Part shown: in pieces, positions 39,241 to 50,931 of the stretch
Numbering within the stretch: position 1 is the stretch's first letter
Layout of the letters: the number at the start of each line of letters is the position of its first letter
Assembly (NCBI GenBank): GCA_038496675.1
Contig: CM076660.1
Location: forward strand, 9,792,816 to 9,856,815
Length of the DNA: 64,000 nt
From: Rachycentron canadum
Taxonomy: Eukaryota; Chordata; Actinopteri; Carangiformes; Rachycentridae
Reading direction: 5' to 3'
Made by a program: the position numbers and the translations under genes
The notes under the pieces: model-generated
Databases searched by the model: none
What the model saw: the letters and a program-made list of their open reading frames with translations, nothing else
What the model was told of the DNA's origin: nothing

Positions 39241-40719
39241 ACAATTTAAGCCCTTCATCTTAAAATTAGATCTGTCTTCAATGGGAAAATCATTACTTGG
39301 GGCTCGTATTAAGTCCTTTTTTTATACCACAGCATCCTTGCAGCTGCAGTCCTCAATCCTGGAATGTAATATAACGATATATATGCATATTTTGTTACAC
39401 CCACATAGGCTACTTGTTTGTAGGTTACCCATTTAATAGTGTGCAATGTATAGGAATTTGGCACAGAACATCTGCCCTGGTTGTCCTCCTAGTCCTGAAG
39501 TCCATCATTCAATAATGTCCTAACCTGAACAGTCCTGCAGTCACAGGAAAGAGGAAGGCCCATTGTCAGCATAGAGGATCTTCATCGCCTCAGATGAAGG
39601 CAGGACGAGACCACAGGAGATAGAGGAGATGAAGGGGTACTTGGTCCTCCTTTTACATAAGAAGAAAAAGGGAGTGAAAGCGGAGGAGGAGAAGGAGGAA
39701 TGCCGTGTTTCTGCTATATTGAAGTAGGCCATGTACTCAGTGCTGCATTTGTCATAAGTGACAGCCCTATTAATCATGGAAGGGGCAGTGTCAATGCCCA
39801 ATGGCTTTGCTCTGCAGGTGGGTTGTCCCTTTGGATGCCAGGGCTCCAACCTCACTGTTCTACCCCTGTTCTCCCCGCTCTCCCTCTCCTCTTATCCCTC
39901 AGTGCACTGAAACTGTGAAATGACTCCTTGTATTTCCTCTGTGCATCCAACTCTCACCCCTTTCTTTCAGTCTTCCTTTGCTTCACTTTCTTCCAATTTT
40001 CAAGTCCCCTCTTTTGCCCTTGGAGCTTTTTGCTAAGTTTTAAGTTTTCCTGTCTCCTTTCCTGTCTCCACTGTCCACCCATTTTCCTCTTCTCCTCAGA
40101 CAATGGTTCTGGCTTAAGATACTCAGCAAGACCTGTGTCAGCAATCAGCAACAGCTATCCAAGCATTGATACATTTGGGTTCCCAGGAGTCTAAACTAAC
40201 CTTGTTCCATTCACACGCATCTCCTTATCCCATCTACTTCTTTCTGTATGGAGAATTGTTGGTACAAGCCTTAAGGGAGAGTGATGTTAAAGGTAGATGC
40301 CTGTATTATGTCAGATTGATTGTCAGACTAAGCAGGAATCATGCATGAGCAGGAGTCTTTGCTTGAATAGGCAAAAACCTAAGGAAAGGTTTTACTACAT
40401 ATACTATATATATATATTAGAAATCCACACTTAGGGATAGTAGAGACAAACAAGTTGTGAACTCACCACTGATATACCGTATCATCATATCATCACCATT
40501 TAAGTTGTTAAGTGAAGCCGTTAGCAAACAGTTATTTACCAACAAGTCCTTCAAAATCCCAAATAATTCATTTGAATTAACATGAGCTAGTTCATTGTTT
40601 CATGGTCACATCTTTTTTTTTTCTTTTTTTTTTTTTGACATTTGCCAAAATAATTGATACCGTCTCATATGGCTGCTAGATTTTACTTTACAGTTTACTG
40701 GGGGTTGTTATAGGCTGCC

Positions 40720-41000
40720 CGCAAACAAAACAACCCCTGGGGTCCTCTTTTCATTCTCATCAAGGACTGTCTCTTATTATCCTGTGGAAACCCTCTGGCT
40801 CTTTAGCTGCTAAATGCTCCACTATGTTTACCTGATAGTCGCTGACTTTATTTGTGGCGTTCAATGGATTTTTAGAGCTTTTTCAATGAAAACAGATGCT
40901 GTCAGAATTGATGATAAGAGAACCCTGAAAAATAGTCAAAACTGTGACGTTGGGGAGGTTGAGCAGACAGGTGAGCAATTAGTTGAAGCTTGCTATATAA
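40720..41000 (+). mobile_element. Dispersed repeat, copy B
   Basis: The core 40790-40905 ('ctctttagctgctaaatgct' followed by 'ccactatgtt', then 'gatttttagagctttttcaa' followed by 'tgaaaacag') aligns in the same orientation with 28398-28500. This copy extends further 5' (GCCCGCAAACAA onwards). Downstream, 41200-41280 holds 'taagtaatctgattactttt', another string I associate with fish interspersed repeats. An open frame of 118 codons across this region is not conserved between the two copies and is not a gene. Confidence 0.65.
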
Positions 41001-41744
41001 AGCTCCGAAAAGCCATTGGGGAGCCTCTCTGTTGGGTCACCCTACACATCACATTGTCATTGATATATTGTTATGTCACTTTAAACTATAGCACAGCTTG
41101 TTTTACTAGGGTAAAAAAAAAAAAACAGGAGGTGTTGTATGAGGCTGTAGCGGCTTTGCAGTCGTTTTAGAAGCAGCACTGACTCATTTGTGTTGAGCAG
41201 CAAAATTAAAGTAACAAGTAATAACTAATTATATTTGTGTAGCATTTAGATAAGTAATCTGATTACTTTTTCAATTCAGCATATTAATTGATGATTAGAC
41301 TTCACATCAATTATCAATTATCATTATAATTTACATCATGTAATTTGCCCAATACAGACAATGGCTCTATTAAGAAAAACAGACAAGTCCTGCCACTGTG
41401 TTTCATATCTAATATTAGCATGATGATGTGAACCACACATTGGTTCACAGCTCTTTCATAGAGAAGTCACTGCTAACAATGGTCTGTGTGTGTGCGTACG
41501 TGTGTGTGTAAGGATGGGTGTGCCAATCACTGCTGTTGATAGTGTTACATATTTCAGTCAGATTCCACGGTCATATATCTGGGTGCATTTGAGACCTGAG
41601 ATAAGGAGGGATTTATGAAGGCAGCCCTCTGCTAAGTCAAGGTGAACACCAGAGATATGATGCTTCTGTGTGTACGTGAGCGCACAGATGTGAGACAGAA
41701 TGTTAGTGTTGTGTGTGTGAACCGTACACATGCATGTCAGAATG

Positions 41745-41748
<4 letters not shown>

Positions 41749-41822
<74 letters not shown>
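41749..41822 (+). repeat. (TG)37 microsatellite
   Basis: Seventy-four bases of pure TG, the longest simple repeat in the window. The Cys-Val run in an overlapping frame is an artefact of this repeat. Confidence 0.98.
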
Positions 41823-41825
<3 letters not shown>

Positions 41826-42090
41826 ATTCACCACTGATGTAGTATTTTCAACTTAACTATTCCATTTGTGGACTTCCTGTGAAGGGTTTAATATCTTATG
41901 GTGCCTGAAATCCATACTTTCAATATCTTGGGATCATTTTATTCTTTCACTCCTTTTCTCCTGCTCACAAACTTAATCCATTTTGTGGCCACAGCCTTGA
42001 AGTCTTTCTTAACATGTGTTTAGCATGAGGTAGAAAAATCTGTGATGGACTACTGTCCTGTTATAAGCGCCTCGTAACTTTTCATCGGGT

Positions 42091-42106
42091 TGGACATATA
42101 TGTCCA
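42091..42106. repeat. 16-bp perfect palindrome
   Basis: TGGACATATATGTCCA is its own reverse complement. Flanking 'ggt' and 'gcc' extend the symmetry imperfectly. Confidence 0.8.
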
Positions 42107-45100
42107 GCCATTTCGTTCAAAGAATTCCAACTTTACAGCCTAATTTGTCTTCCACCTGATGTTATCAATCATTTTGTCTCTTTCAGACAGACCCGTATGG
42201 TTAAAGCTAATGTTCAATGAGTGCCTGTGTAATACGTGCCCCAGAACATAAGCTGTTTTGGTTTAAAATAATGACAATTGATGCTGATTTTAAATATGGA
42301 AAAGCCTTGACAGGTTCACTTGCGTAGCACTGGAACAAGCAATGTGTCACTGGACAGCCATTTTAAATGATTAGTACTGTCTATTCGATGCTTGCTGAAG
42401 TAACATTAATGAAGTGTGACTTTTCCATCTGTCATGTCTTGTTAACAGGTGCTAACTTTGTCTTTTTATTTTGGTCAGTTGCCAGATTCAATTCATTTGA
42501 CTTCAAACAAGCTCCACTTTCTCCAGGCGCTGCTTTTGTCCCCACATGCCCTCCAGCATGAGGAGACAAAAAGAGACACGACAGTCATGTATGGATCATT
42601 ATGACCTAATTCACTCACACATACACACTCACACATACGCCACTAGCACTTGTGGGCACACAATAGCCCAGGGCCTGATAACCAAATTGCACTAGGTATG
42701 AAATGAAGTTGCATGTTTTGTTTTGCTCTAATCAGTGTGTGCCTTTAACTTTAATGTTTTGCTCAGTGTGTAATTGAAATTCCCACTTCCCATCAGTATG
42801 TGACAAACATATATACTTATATTACACTAATCAATATTTTTCATATTAACATTGGATCAAATGGCTACACACAATGCGCAAGGGGTCACCCATGGTGTCT
42901 TTCAGCTTATCGTTTTGGTTTAATGGCTCACAACTTCACATTTGTTTGGATATTTTACACCTTATATTTGTAGGTCAGAGACTGGACTGGGTTCTTTGTA
43001 GGGTTGTGGTTGTGAGTTGTGGTCTTCAGTCTCAGAGAGACTGATTTCTTTGAAAAGTTGGATAGGTGATAAGAGAAAAGTAAGTTTTGGAGAATAGGAT
43101 TGGAGACACCACTGCAGAGGAGAGTAGTGTTGGGTGATGTCTGTCACTCTCTATTGGGTGTCTCGCTGGCCCCGCCACCCCATCCAATGGCACACTCCTA
43201 ACTGAGGAGAATCAGACTGCACAGTATACAGCCACTCCTGCCCCCTCTGATTTTGTTATTTCATCACAAAGTCTGTCTCTTTTTGGACTTTTCTTTGAGG
43301 ACTCTTAGATCCCCCTCTCCTTTTTTTCAACTTTCTCCACCCTGAAGAAAGGCCTCAAAGGCTTTCATTTGCTTTCTTCAACACTCACTCCCCATCACAA
43401 CACAGTCTATTCAGAAAAGTGGGACATAGAAAGAGAAAAGGATGCTTGTTTAGGTGAGTCATTGTTAACTGGCTCACTGTGTTTTTTTGTGTTTGCTAAA
43501 TGTCCAAGGTGTATATATAATTTGAGTTGTGCTATTAACCGAAACCCATTTGCTGTTCTTTATATATAAACACATGTTCCTAAATTGTTTTTTGGCCACA
43601 GAATAACTCAGACCTAAGGCCATGAAATAATGTGAGCAATGGAAATAGACAGAACTTTACATCTTTCTTTGAGATTAAGTTCAATTTTGCTTAGTGTCAC
43701 TCAAGTGACAGCCTCAAGAAGCAAAGCAAGTCTCCACCAAGATATAAAAAAAAAAAAACATGTTACATTCAGCTTTATTGTCACATTCAGGTCTTCGTGA
43801 TAGGTTTGAGACCTGAAGGACTTTATTCTGACAACTAACTGAAAATGTCAAATACAACTCTACATAATATAACATTTACCAAAATGACTGGCTGAAATAC
43901 AGAAGTAAATGGGCTTCGTGAGAACAGCACTGTCCTTTAACTGTCTCCTAAGTAAAAACTGTCTGAAAGGCTCCATTAACAGACTTTTGTGTTTCTGTGT
44001 GTGTAAATTCTGCCTTTGAGGTGGTGCATTATCAAAAAATGGATTTTCCAATGCTACCATTCTGGAAAATATTCCAACCACTGCTTATTCCACTCACAAA
44101 GAACCATTTTATACATGGGCATAAGGAAAGGAACATGGCCAATGTGGGAGTACAGTATAATTGTGAAACAGTGTCACACACACTGAGCTTTTTCACCAAG
44201 TTGGTCAACACTTGCTGTGCTAAATGGGCAAATAGGTACCTTTGTGTCTGACTGTGGTGACACTAATGACTCCTGTTTATAATGTTCATGCTTCTAGCCC
44301 ATGGTTATAGACTGCAGGCGCACTAGCACATATTCTAGGTCTTTCTTTCCATCTTGCCATCTCATTTTGTTGTGTTCTTCCTCTCTCAATGTGACACACA
44401 GGTATACACATGAGCACAGATGCATACAGCAATATATTATAAAAAGCTTGCAATCTTGTAAATCAAACTTATAAAGCCATACATTCCTTTTATATTTAGC
44501 TTTTTTTTCCCACTTGCCTTGTATTTTATGAACAGCTGGCTTTATTACTGGAAATGCATAGGAGAGTTTACACATGAGATATGACCACTTGTTAGCATAT
44601 AACTTACTGTATATTCAGTAGAGGATATAGATCCCATTCTTTCACCTGGCGATATTCATCATGCACTGTATCAACACACAAGCATGAAAAACATCTGGTT
44701 CTCTTTTAATGTTTAAAAATAGGACAAAGATGTCAGGATCGATTAGAAGGTCGAATCAACAGTATATACTTATCACACATTTGAAACTTTAGTTTTGTGG
44801 TTTTTAACTACAGGTTGGCATGTTGAAACTGGCCAAAAGCATTTAAATGTGCTGCTTGCAAAAAATACAAGTATAGAGACTGCGTTTTCAAAGCTTCAGC
44901 TGCAGAGTTGTTAAGATGTCATACACCACCAGAGTCCCCTATTCATGAAGCCACAATATTAGAGTAAGATGCTTTTACTTTCTACTCTACACTATAAGAT
45001 TATGTGGTGAAAGAGCCGATGGGTTGAGACTGTGGGGAGGGAACTGAGGAAGAACTAAAACTAAGATGCTCCACGTGAAGTTGATTTGCTCCAAACTCTG

Positions 45101-45789
45101 ATCCTGACCTTGACCCATGAGTGTAAGCTAAAGATGTGCAGGTACAAGTCCCTTCCTTACTCCTTTATCCATTACCTCATCTAAAACAAAGCTCCAGAGT
45201 CCTATTCTTGTACCGCCCAATTATTCTTTCACCTGCACTGAATGTGACAAGCTGGTGGTGGTGGATGCCACCTCACATTCATTTCTGTGAAAAATGGCAA
45301 ATTCACATAAAACATGATTTGATTATTTAACAGTAAGGAGGGAGCAGACAGCAGAGCTGAAATATTTAAAAAAAAAAAAAAAAAAAAAAGAAGTGCACTG
45401 TGACCTGAGAAAGTATCAATATGTTTCTGAAATCCGACTATGGAATAAGATGCAGTCACCGAAAGGACCAATTTCATTTATTGTTCCCAACTGCTCCGGC
45501 CATTGAACAAAGTTTGAACTTTCTGGGTCTTTTAGTATGAAATTCTGTCTTTGTTATCTCTATATTGCAGCTCAATAAGGAAACACTGTCAGTGGAAACA
45601 CAAAAGGGAAATAAAAAGACTATTTTTGGAAGATCATCGCCTGATTTGTCTAACCACTTTCTTGCGTAACATATTTCTCTTTCTGCGCACAGTTTTCAGT
45701 TGATCAGCATTAAATCTCTATTCTTGTGCTGTGTCATTCATTCTGTTTCATCCTGTCGAACAACAGGAGGTTTCTCATCCAACCCCTAG

Positions 45790-45980
45790 CATTTCGTAGC
45801 AAGCTGCACTGAGGCTGGTTTCCATCTGCCGTAGCACCACTGCTGTCCCCTTGAGCAAGGCACAGAATCCTCAACCTCACTGCTGCCCACTCTGTAGCCT
45901 GACATCTCTGTCTGCGTGCGGTACATGTTTGTGTGTGGGACTGGGAGGGAAAAAACACATTTCAGTTCAATTCCCACTCT
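45790..45980 (+). mobile_element. SINE-like relic
   Basis: The string 'gtccccttgagcaaggcaca' followed by 'gaatcctcaacc' and 'tgctgccc' resembles the conserved body of a widespread fish SINE (CCTTGAGCAAGGCAC..AACCCC..TTGCTCC type). A box-B-like GTTCAATTCCC occurs at 45965-45975. The order of parts is not that of an intact copy, so it is rearranged or decayed. Confidence 0.5.
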
Positions 45981-48900
45981 CTCAGGATAGGTCAATGGGT
46001 TCTGTTGAAAGTGGCCCACCAGCTTTGCCAGGTCTTGTTTGCCATTCTGTGGACTGTGACAGAAAAAGAGGTATTGAAAACTGTAGCGGCAAAGTGAGAA
46101 GCTGTGTGCAGATTATTAGCAAGCAAACACAGTGACACAGTTATTAGCAAGCACAAAAAAGTTTTTTGTTTTTTTTTTACTCTGCCTGCCATCTCTCTCA
46201 CACACATTTTCTTTTTATCTATCATTCCCAATCTCTCTGTGTGCTTCTATCCAGTTAGATACTGTTTGAATGATCACGTTCCCTGGCATGAGAGTGCTAT
46301 GTAATTAACCTATGAGATTCCTGCTGTTGCAACGTGCCTCTTGCCTGCCTCAGTGGCCTCCTCTGGTGGATAATTACTGCCATCTACTGGCCAGGCATAA
46401 ACCCGAATAAACCTACTGTGAGAGAGATGTGACAGGGGAGGCAGTTGACATGATCACCCCCGAGTATTCCTGAGATGACGAATTGCTGCCCTGTCATGAG
46501 TCATCGACAGGTGATGATGCAAAATGCTCTCTCCTTTCATTTCCCCCCCTCCTCACTTTGTCTATCTTACATCTCTTCAGAACTGATTAAGGTCTGAGGA
46601 GGAAAATTTGACAGGGACAAAAAGAAAGAAAAAAGAAAAAAAGTAAAACCCAGATCAAAACAAATCACTTGAATATTCCTTCACATAGATCAATAAATAC
46701 ATTGGTCAGCACAGATAGTTTCCCCTCTCAGTAATTTGGAAATTTCAGATTTGGCCACAGTTTTCTTATTGTCAATAAAGTCTGTGAAAAAAACAAATTA
46801 ACGAATAAACTGATCCTATAACTGCCTGTGTAAGTGAAGCCTGATATACTGTTGTTTATTCCTCTGTACTCTTCTTAATTATCATGAACATTGTTGAGAT
46901 AAATCACACTCTAACTCTTGTGGTCATTAGTGTTAGATTGCTATAGCAAGATGACACTTAGTGTTAAATGTTTCATATTAAAAGAAGAAGAACAAACATG
47001 TGATAACTAGAAACTTTCAGGATTTTGGTTTCGCAGTCACTTTCAGCAGCATTTTCCTCTTCCCATTTCCAGCATTTCCTTCACCTGGTCTTTCTCCTCT
47101 GAAGATGACAGCAAACAGCCCGGCCAGAATAAAACAGGGTCCCATGAGGGACTTTTGTCAGGTTTCTGTCCCTGCAGCCTTAGCTTTAGGATGGCTATTT
47201 GGAGTATTTTTGCTGCAGCTGTTACAATGGAGTCATATCAGTCATTTCTCAGAAAGGGCCCTCAGCTCCTTGGCACCTCAAGCAGTTTCTTGCCTTACTT
47301 GTGCATGAAAGAAAAGTATTCACCTCTGTCTTTGGCCATTTCTGTTTCCCCACACACACAACAGGAATGCTCTCCAACATCTCTGTACAGCAGCGTATTA
47401 TCCCAGCGGGATTTCAACTCGTAGTGTTCAGTTAAATAGTAATCATGTCCGTGAAAAGGTTTATTTTGTGTCTATGTAGATACTGTTTTTTTCTCTGGCT
47501 TGTAGACAGGTGTATTAGTATCAATTTCTTTCTAATTATGTGTGTAGTAGGTGCTTGCTAAGGCTAATTATACATTGAAGCAGCATTGAAGGAGTTTTAT
47601 CTTGGAAGTGTGATGTAAAAACACCGTAATCATAGATAATGTGGGTGTAATTAGGTACTTCTTAATGAACAGACTTTAAATGAGATGTTGCTTAGATGAC
47701 AGCAGGAGCTAGATGGGACAGGGAGACTTCTAATGTTTTGTTCTCGCTTGCAGAAGGCTCCTATTTCTTCTATATGAGCGTGCAACAACAATATTTGACA
47801 TGAAAATGGGGGTCATCTGTGTTGTTCACTCATCAATGCAACCTCACAGCACAGGCTAATCGATCCAGCCGCTGGCGTGTCTGCACTGCTAACATTAAAC
47901 ACCTGGGATACACATCAGGGTGAACAGAATATCTTGCTCTCATTCCCCCCCACTGCAGATAAATCCTGAGCATTACAAAGAACCAAACATGATTCTGCTC
48001 CCTTGTGGCTGAAATGCACGAGGGCTTTGTGGTACATGTTCCTGCATGGCTATTTCCAACCTGTGAATCATCAATTTAAAAATGAGAGAACCTGAGTCAC
48101 CTTCTTTCTTCTAAGATCCATCTCTCTTTCTTTCTTTGGGCATGACATGTTTTTTTAGCTGTGACTTGGCTCTGTCTTAATTCATTCATTCCCCTGCTCC
48201 ACCTCATCTTTTGCTACGTAACTCTGCCTTCTCCCTCATCAAAGCGAAGGGATGTGATTTAGCCACCTTCCCTGCTGCGTTTGATATTCTCCCTCCCCTC
48301 TGCAGTGATCCATCAGTCATGAAACCCTACTTTGATCCGTACATGATTGGCCATGACATTCATCGTCTTGGCCTATCACGCTCGCTGCTGCCGTTATGTC
48401 CACTCCTGCACAGTTCAAAGGCTTCGCTCCTTAAAGTTTAAGCTCTCCCTCTCTCACTCCAGTGAACTAGTTTTACTTTGTCTTGCACTTTTTCTCCCCT
48501 CCACCCAGAGTCCCCGTCAGTTCCCTCAGGATGGAGGGTGTGGAGCAACATGAAGAAAATGCTACAGGTTAAAGAGTCAAAAGGAGCCGTTTGTTTGAAC
48601 ACAAAAGTTAAGATACAGAGCAGTTACCTTTTTGCAAAAGCTGTTCCAAAATGCCCGCAGTGTGTCAAATACAGGTATCTGCTAGAAAAAATATAATACT
48701 CTGGAATAACATTGCAACAAGTCTTTCATCTGATGCTAGCCTGTACCTTTGAGGTTGACAGGCCTTAAGATTCCAGTCACATCCAGTCTTCTGCTTTGTT
48801 GTTTCTCCGTTGCTCTGTTTCTCAGGTCGGCTTTTAACTTGTACTGTAGGTTTATGGGAATCCACAAGAGGGATGAAGGACATGGGTTGACATTTGTATA

Positions 48901-49539
48901 TTTTAAAGGATATGCTCAGCCTAAATGTTGTTTTGTTCCCTGCAGACCCAGAGAGAGACAGAGACGTGTGACCAGACTTCAGTCCATCCACTAACGCCCT
49001 TTGAAAGCTCTCCCCAGGCAGACATTGAAATGCTTTTAGCAGGAGCGATTATTCAGACTTTGGCGCCCCCTCTCTGCTGCCACCAGCATTGCAGAGTTCA
49101 TCCCCTGCCCTACGGCGCTGTGTTTGTATGCTCAGGCGGGCTGTACACCCCGCTCCCTCTGCGAATTTGTTTACAAATCGACAGATCCAAGTAGGTGTGA
49201 CTGTGTCGTTTGTGTTGAGAAAGTGAATGTGGATCCACGGAGCAGTTTCGATCCATCAACAGACCACAGAGCCCTTTCACAAGCCTTTTTTTTTTTCTTT
49301 TTCTGAGATTCTCCCTTTCACCTAAGCAGCATATAAATAAAAAAGAACTGAACGAGTAAAAGTCAGACTCATGCCCAGTAACAGCTCAGCTTGTAAAAGG
49401 GTGAAATATCGTTGCCTTCTTTCGATATTTTGCCTGCCAACAGTTCTGGGTTGTAGTGCCTTCAACCTTCACAGGGAATAGCCTCACTGTGTGCTTTTTC
49501 TTTACAGATGACAGGGGCCTGAATGTCATCTGATGCAGG

Positions 49540-49900
49540 TCTGGCAGTTTTCTGAAGGGAACAAGAGGGAGAGAGAGGGCGAGCCAGGAGAATTAGAATG
49601 TATTTCAGGTTTGAAGCAAGTGGTGCATTGCTGCAACTGGTATCTCAGGGAAGGAGGGAGTTTAAAGAGGGGGGGTGAGTAGGGGGGTGCAGAGGAGAGC
49701 AGACGGGAGGGGGAGGCTTTTGCAGCAAACTGTTGCTAGGAAACACTTGTGGCATCTCTTCTGCCTCTCCTTGAAATGCCAGAACTAACTGACAGAGGAG
49801 CCGGAGTGAAATGTCAGTCCTATCCTCCCAGGAGTTTGAAGAATGTGGCGCGCGTTTCTATTTAAGTAGCCATGTTTATCAAAGGGTTCTCAAAGAGTCA
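49540..49900 (+). promoter_or_regulatory. Purine/G-rich block with X-box-like site
   Basis: This block has GA-rich sequence, runs of six, six, three and five G (49668-49712) that could form a G-quadruplex, and GTTGCTAGGAAAC (49732-49744), which is close to the RFX X-box consensus. An ATG at 49811 opens a 90-codon frame that ends in low-complexity sequence and matches no known family. The block lies 0.8-1 kb upstream of the noncoding first exon proposed for the LECT2-like gene and could be part of its regulatory region. That link is inference. Confidence 0.3.
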
Positions 49901-50080
49901 ACACGAGCCTTTCCTCCGCCAGAGCAGAGTGTGTTTAGGATGCAGACTGGAGTTTCTACTGCTTCTCTCTCGTCTTCTGTTTGTCTGCTTGGCTGTCTTT
50001 CTTGCTCTATCTTTGTTTTTTTCCTGCCTTTCAAGATGTTCTTGTCTCCTCTCTCCCTTCCTCCCCACTCCATTCCTTAA

Positions 50081-50140
50081 CTCACTCACTCACTCACTCA
50101 CTCACTCACTCACTCACTCACTCACTCACTCACTCACTCA
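50081..50140 (+). repeat. (CTCA)15 tetranucleotide repeat
   Basis: Fifteen perfect CTCA units. It lies about 0.5 kb upstream of the proposed first exon of the LECT2-like gene and is a likely polymorphic marker. Confidence 0.98.
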
Positions 50141-50609
50141 CAGTTGAGCACTATTTGTCTCTCATTATTCTCCCCTTCCTATCTGTCTTTTATTAGTCTC
50201 CTTCGCTTCCCAATTCCCTCTCTCCACTTCAAATTCCAAGCCATATGGTCCATCAGTATAATCCTCTGCCCAGATATTTGATTATCAAAGCTGTCTCACT
50301 GCAAAAGCTTCAACTCTCCACTATTCAGCCCCTTCCCCTACACTCAGTAAATTGTAATGCACAGACAGTAGTAGCAGATAGTCTGAATGTGATGTAGCGG
50401 TGGTTAGAAAACAGCCTAAATGGCCTATGAATGTAATCCAGGCTGCAATTATATTTCCCACCATTTACATAAGACAAAATTATGTTGAGTCAAAAGTGCA
50501 TGATTTCTGAAGCAAAGCAAATCATTAATATGTAATTTCAGAGAGAACTGGAGGAATACCTATACTAGTTCTGTGTAACTTTCAGTATAGGCACAAAAAG
50601 TCAATAAAG

Positions 50610-50786
50610 TGAACCTTTTTTCAGCAAGAAAATGTGTGTGTTTTCTAAAGGCCAATGTCAATATTGACAGTGGGGGGATGTCCTGTGGTCTGGGTCTGCA
50701 ACTTCCACAGCAGGCTGGATTTTCAACAGTCCCTGCTTTGTGTCTCTACCCACTGCGCCTACAGCCACAGCTTCTCCATGTGACTG
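50610..50786 (+). other. Probable noncoding first exon of the LECT2-like gene
   Basis: A strong donor (GTGACTG then GTAAGTAT) ends this segment at 50786. It pairs with a good acceptor (TTTTCTATCCTTGTTGCACAG) that opens the next exon at 50902, only 115 bp away. The start coordinate is a guess. An AATAAAG-type weak TATA lies near 50600 and a TGTGGT (RUNX-type) string near 50684. The segment is open in one frame, but a signal peptide beginning at 50932 makes 5'UTR the better reading. Confidence 0.45.
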
Positions 50787-50931
50787 GTAAGTATAGTTCC
50801 ATTTTCTTACACAGCAGCCTACTGCTTTATATGAGAATGGCACCTATGTGACACTTTATGACACTTTCGATGGTTTTCTATTTTCTATCCTTGTTGCACA
50901 GATTTTTCATATCCAACCTGATCCTCCAACG

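Larger units (their letters stand above)
37850..49500. other. Gene-poor stretch with SINE relics and microsatellites
   Basis: No gene is recognised. The stretch includes a possible exon (38528-38719), tRNA-SINE-like sequence (39150-39240), copy B of a dispersed repeat (40720-41000), the longest microsatellite in the window (41749-41822), a 16-bp palindrome (42091-42106), poly-A (45370-45389) and a SINE-like block (45790-45980). GC content rises from about 48900. The segment 48940-49194, after a TTTTGTTCCCTGCAG acceptor-like site, is open for 80-odd codons, but it matches nothing I know. Confidence 0.55.

Noticed and set aside
40814..41170. Open frame of 118 codons
   Set aside because: Lies largely within copy B of a dispersed repeat and is not conserved in copy A.
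41642..41842. Open frame with a Cys-Val repeat
   Set aside because: Entirely a translation of the (TG)37 microsatellite.
45851..46135. Open frame of 94 codons
   Set aside because: Overlaps the SINE-like relic and has no protein resemblance.
49872..50196. Open frames with Ser-Leu-Thr-His repeats
   Set aside because: Translation of the (CTCA)15 repeat; not a protein repeat family and not a CRISPR array.
50609..50851. Upstream coding exon for the LECT2-like gene (80-codon open frame)
   Set aside because: Could be read in frame, but the product would place a long non-secretory stretch before a clear signal peptide; a 5'UTR exon with donor at 50786 is simpler.
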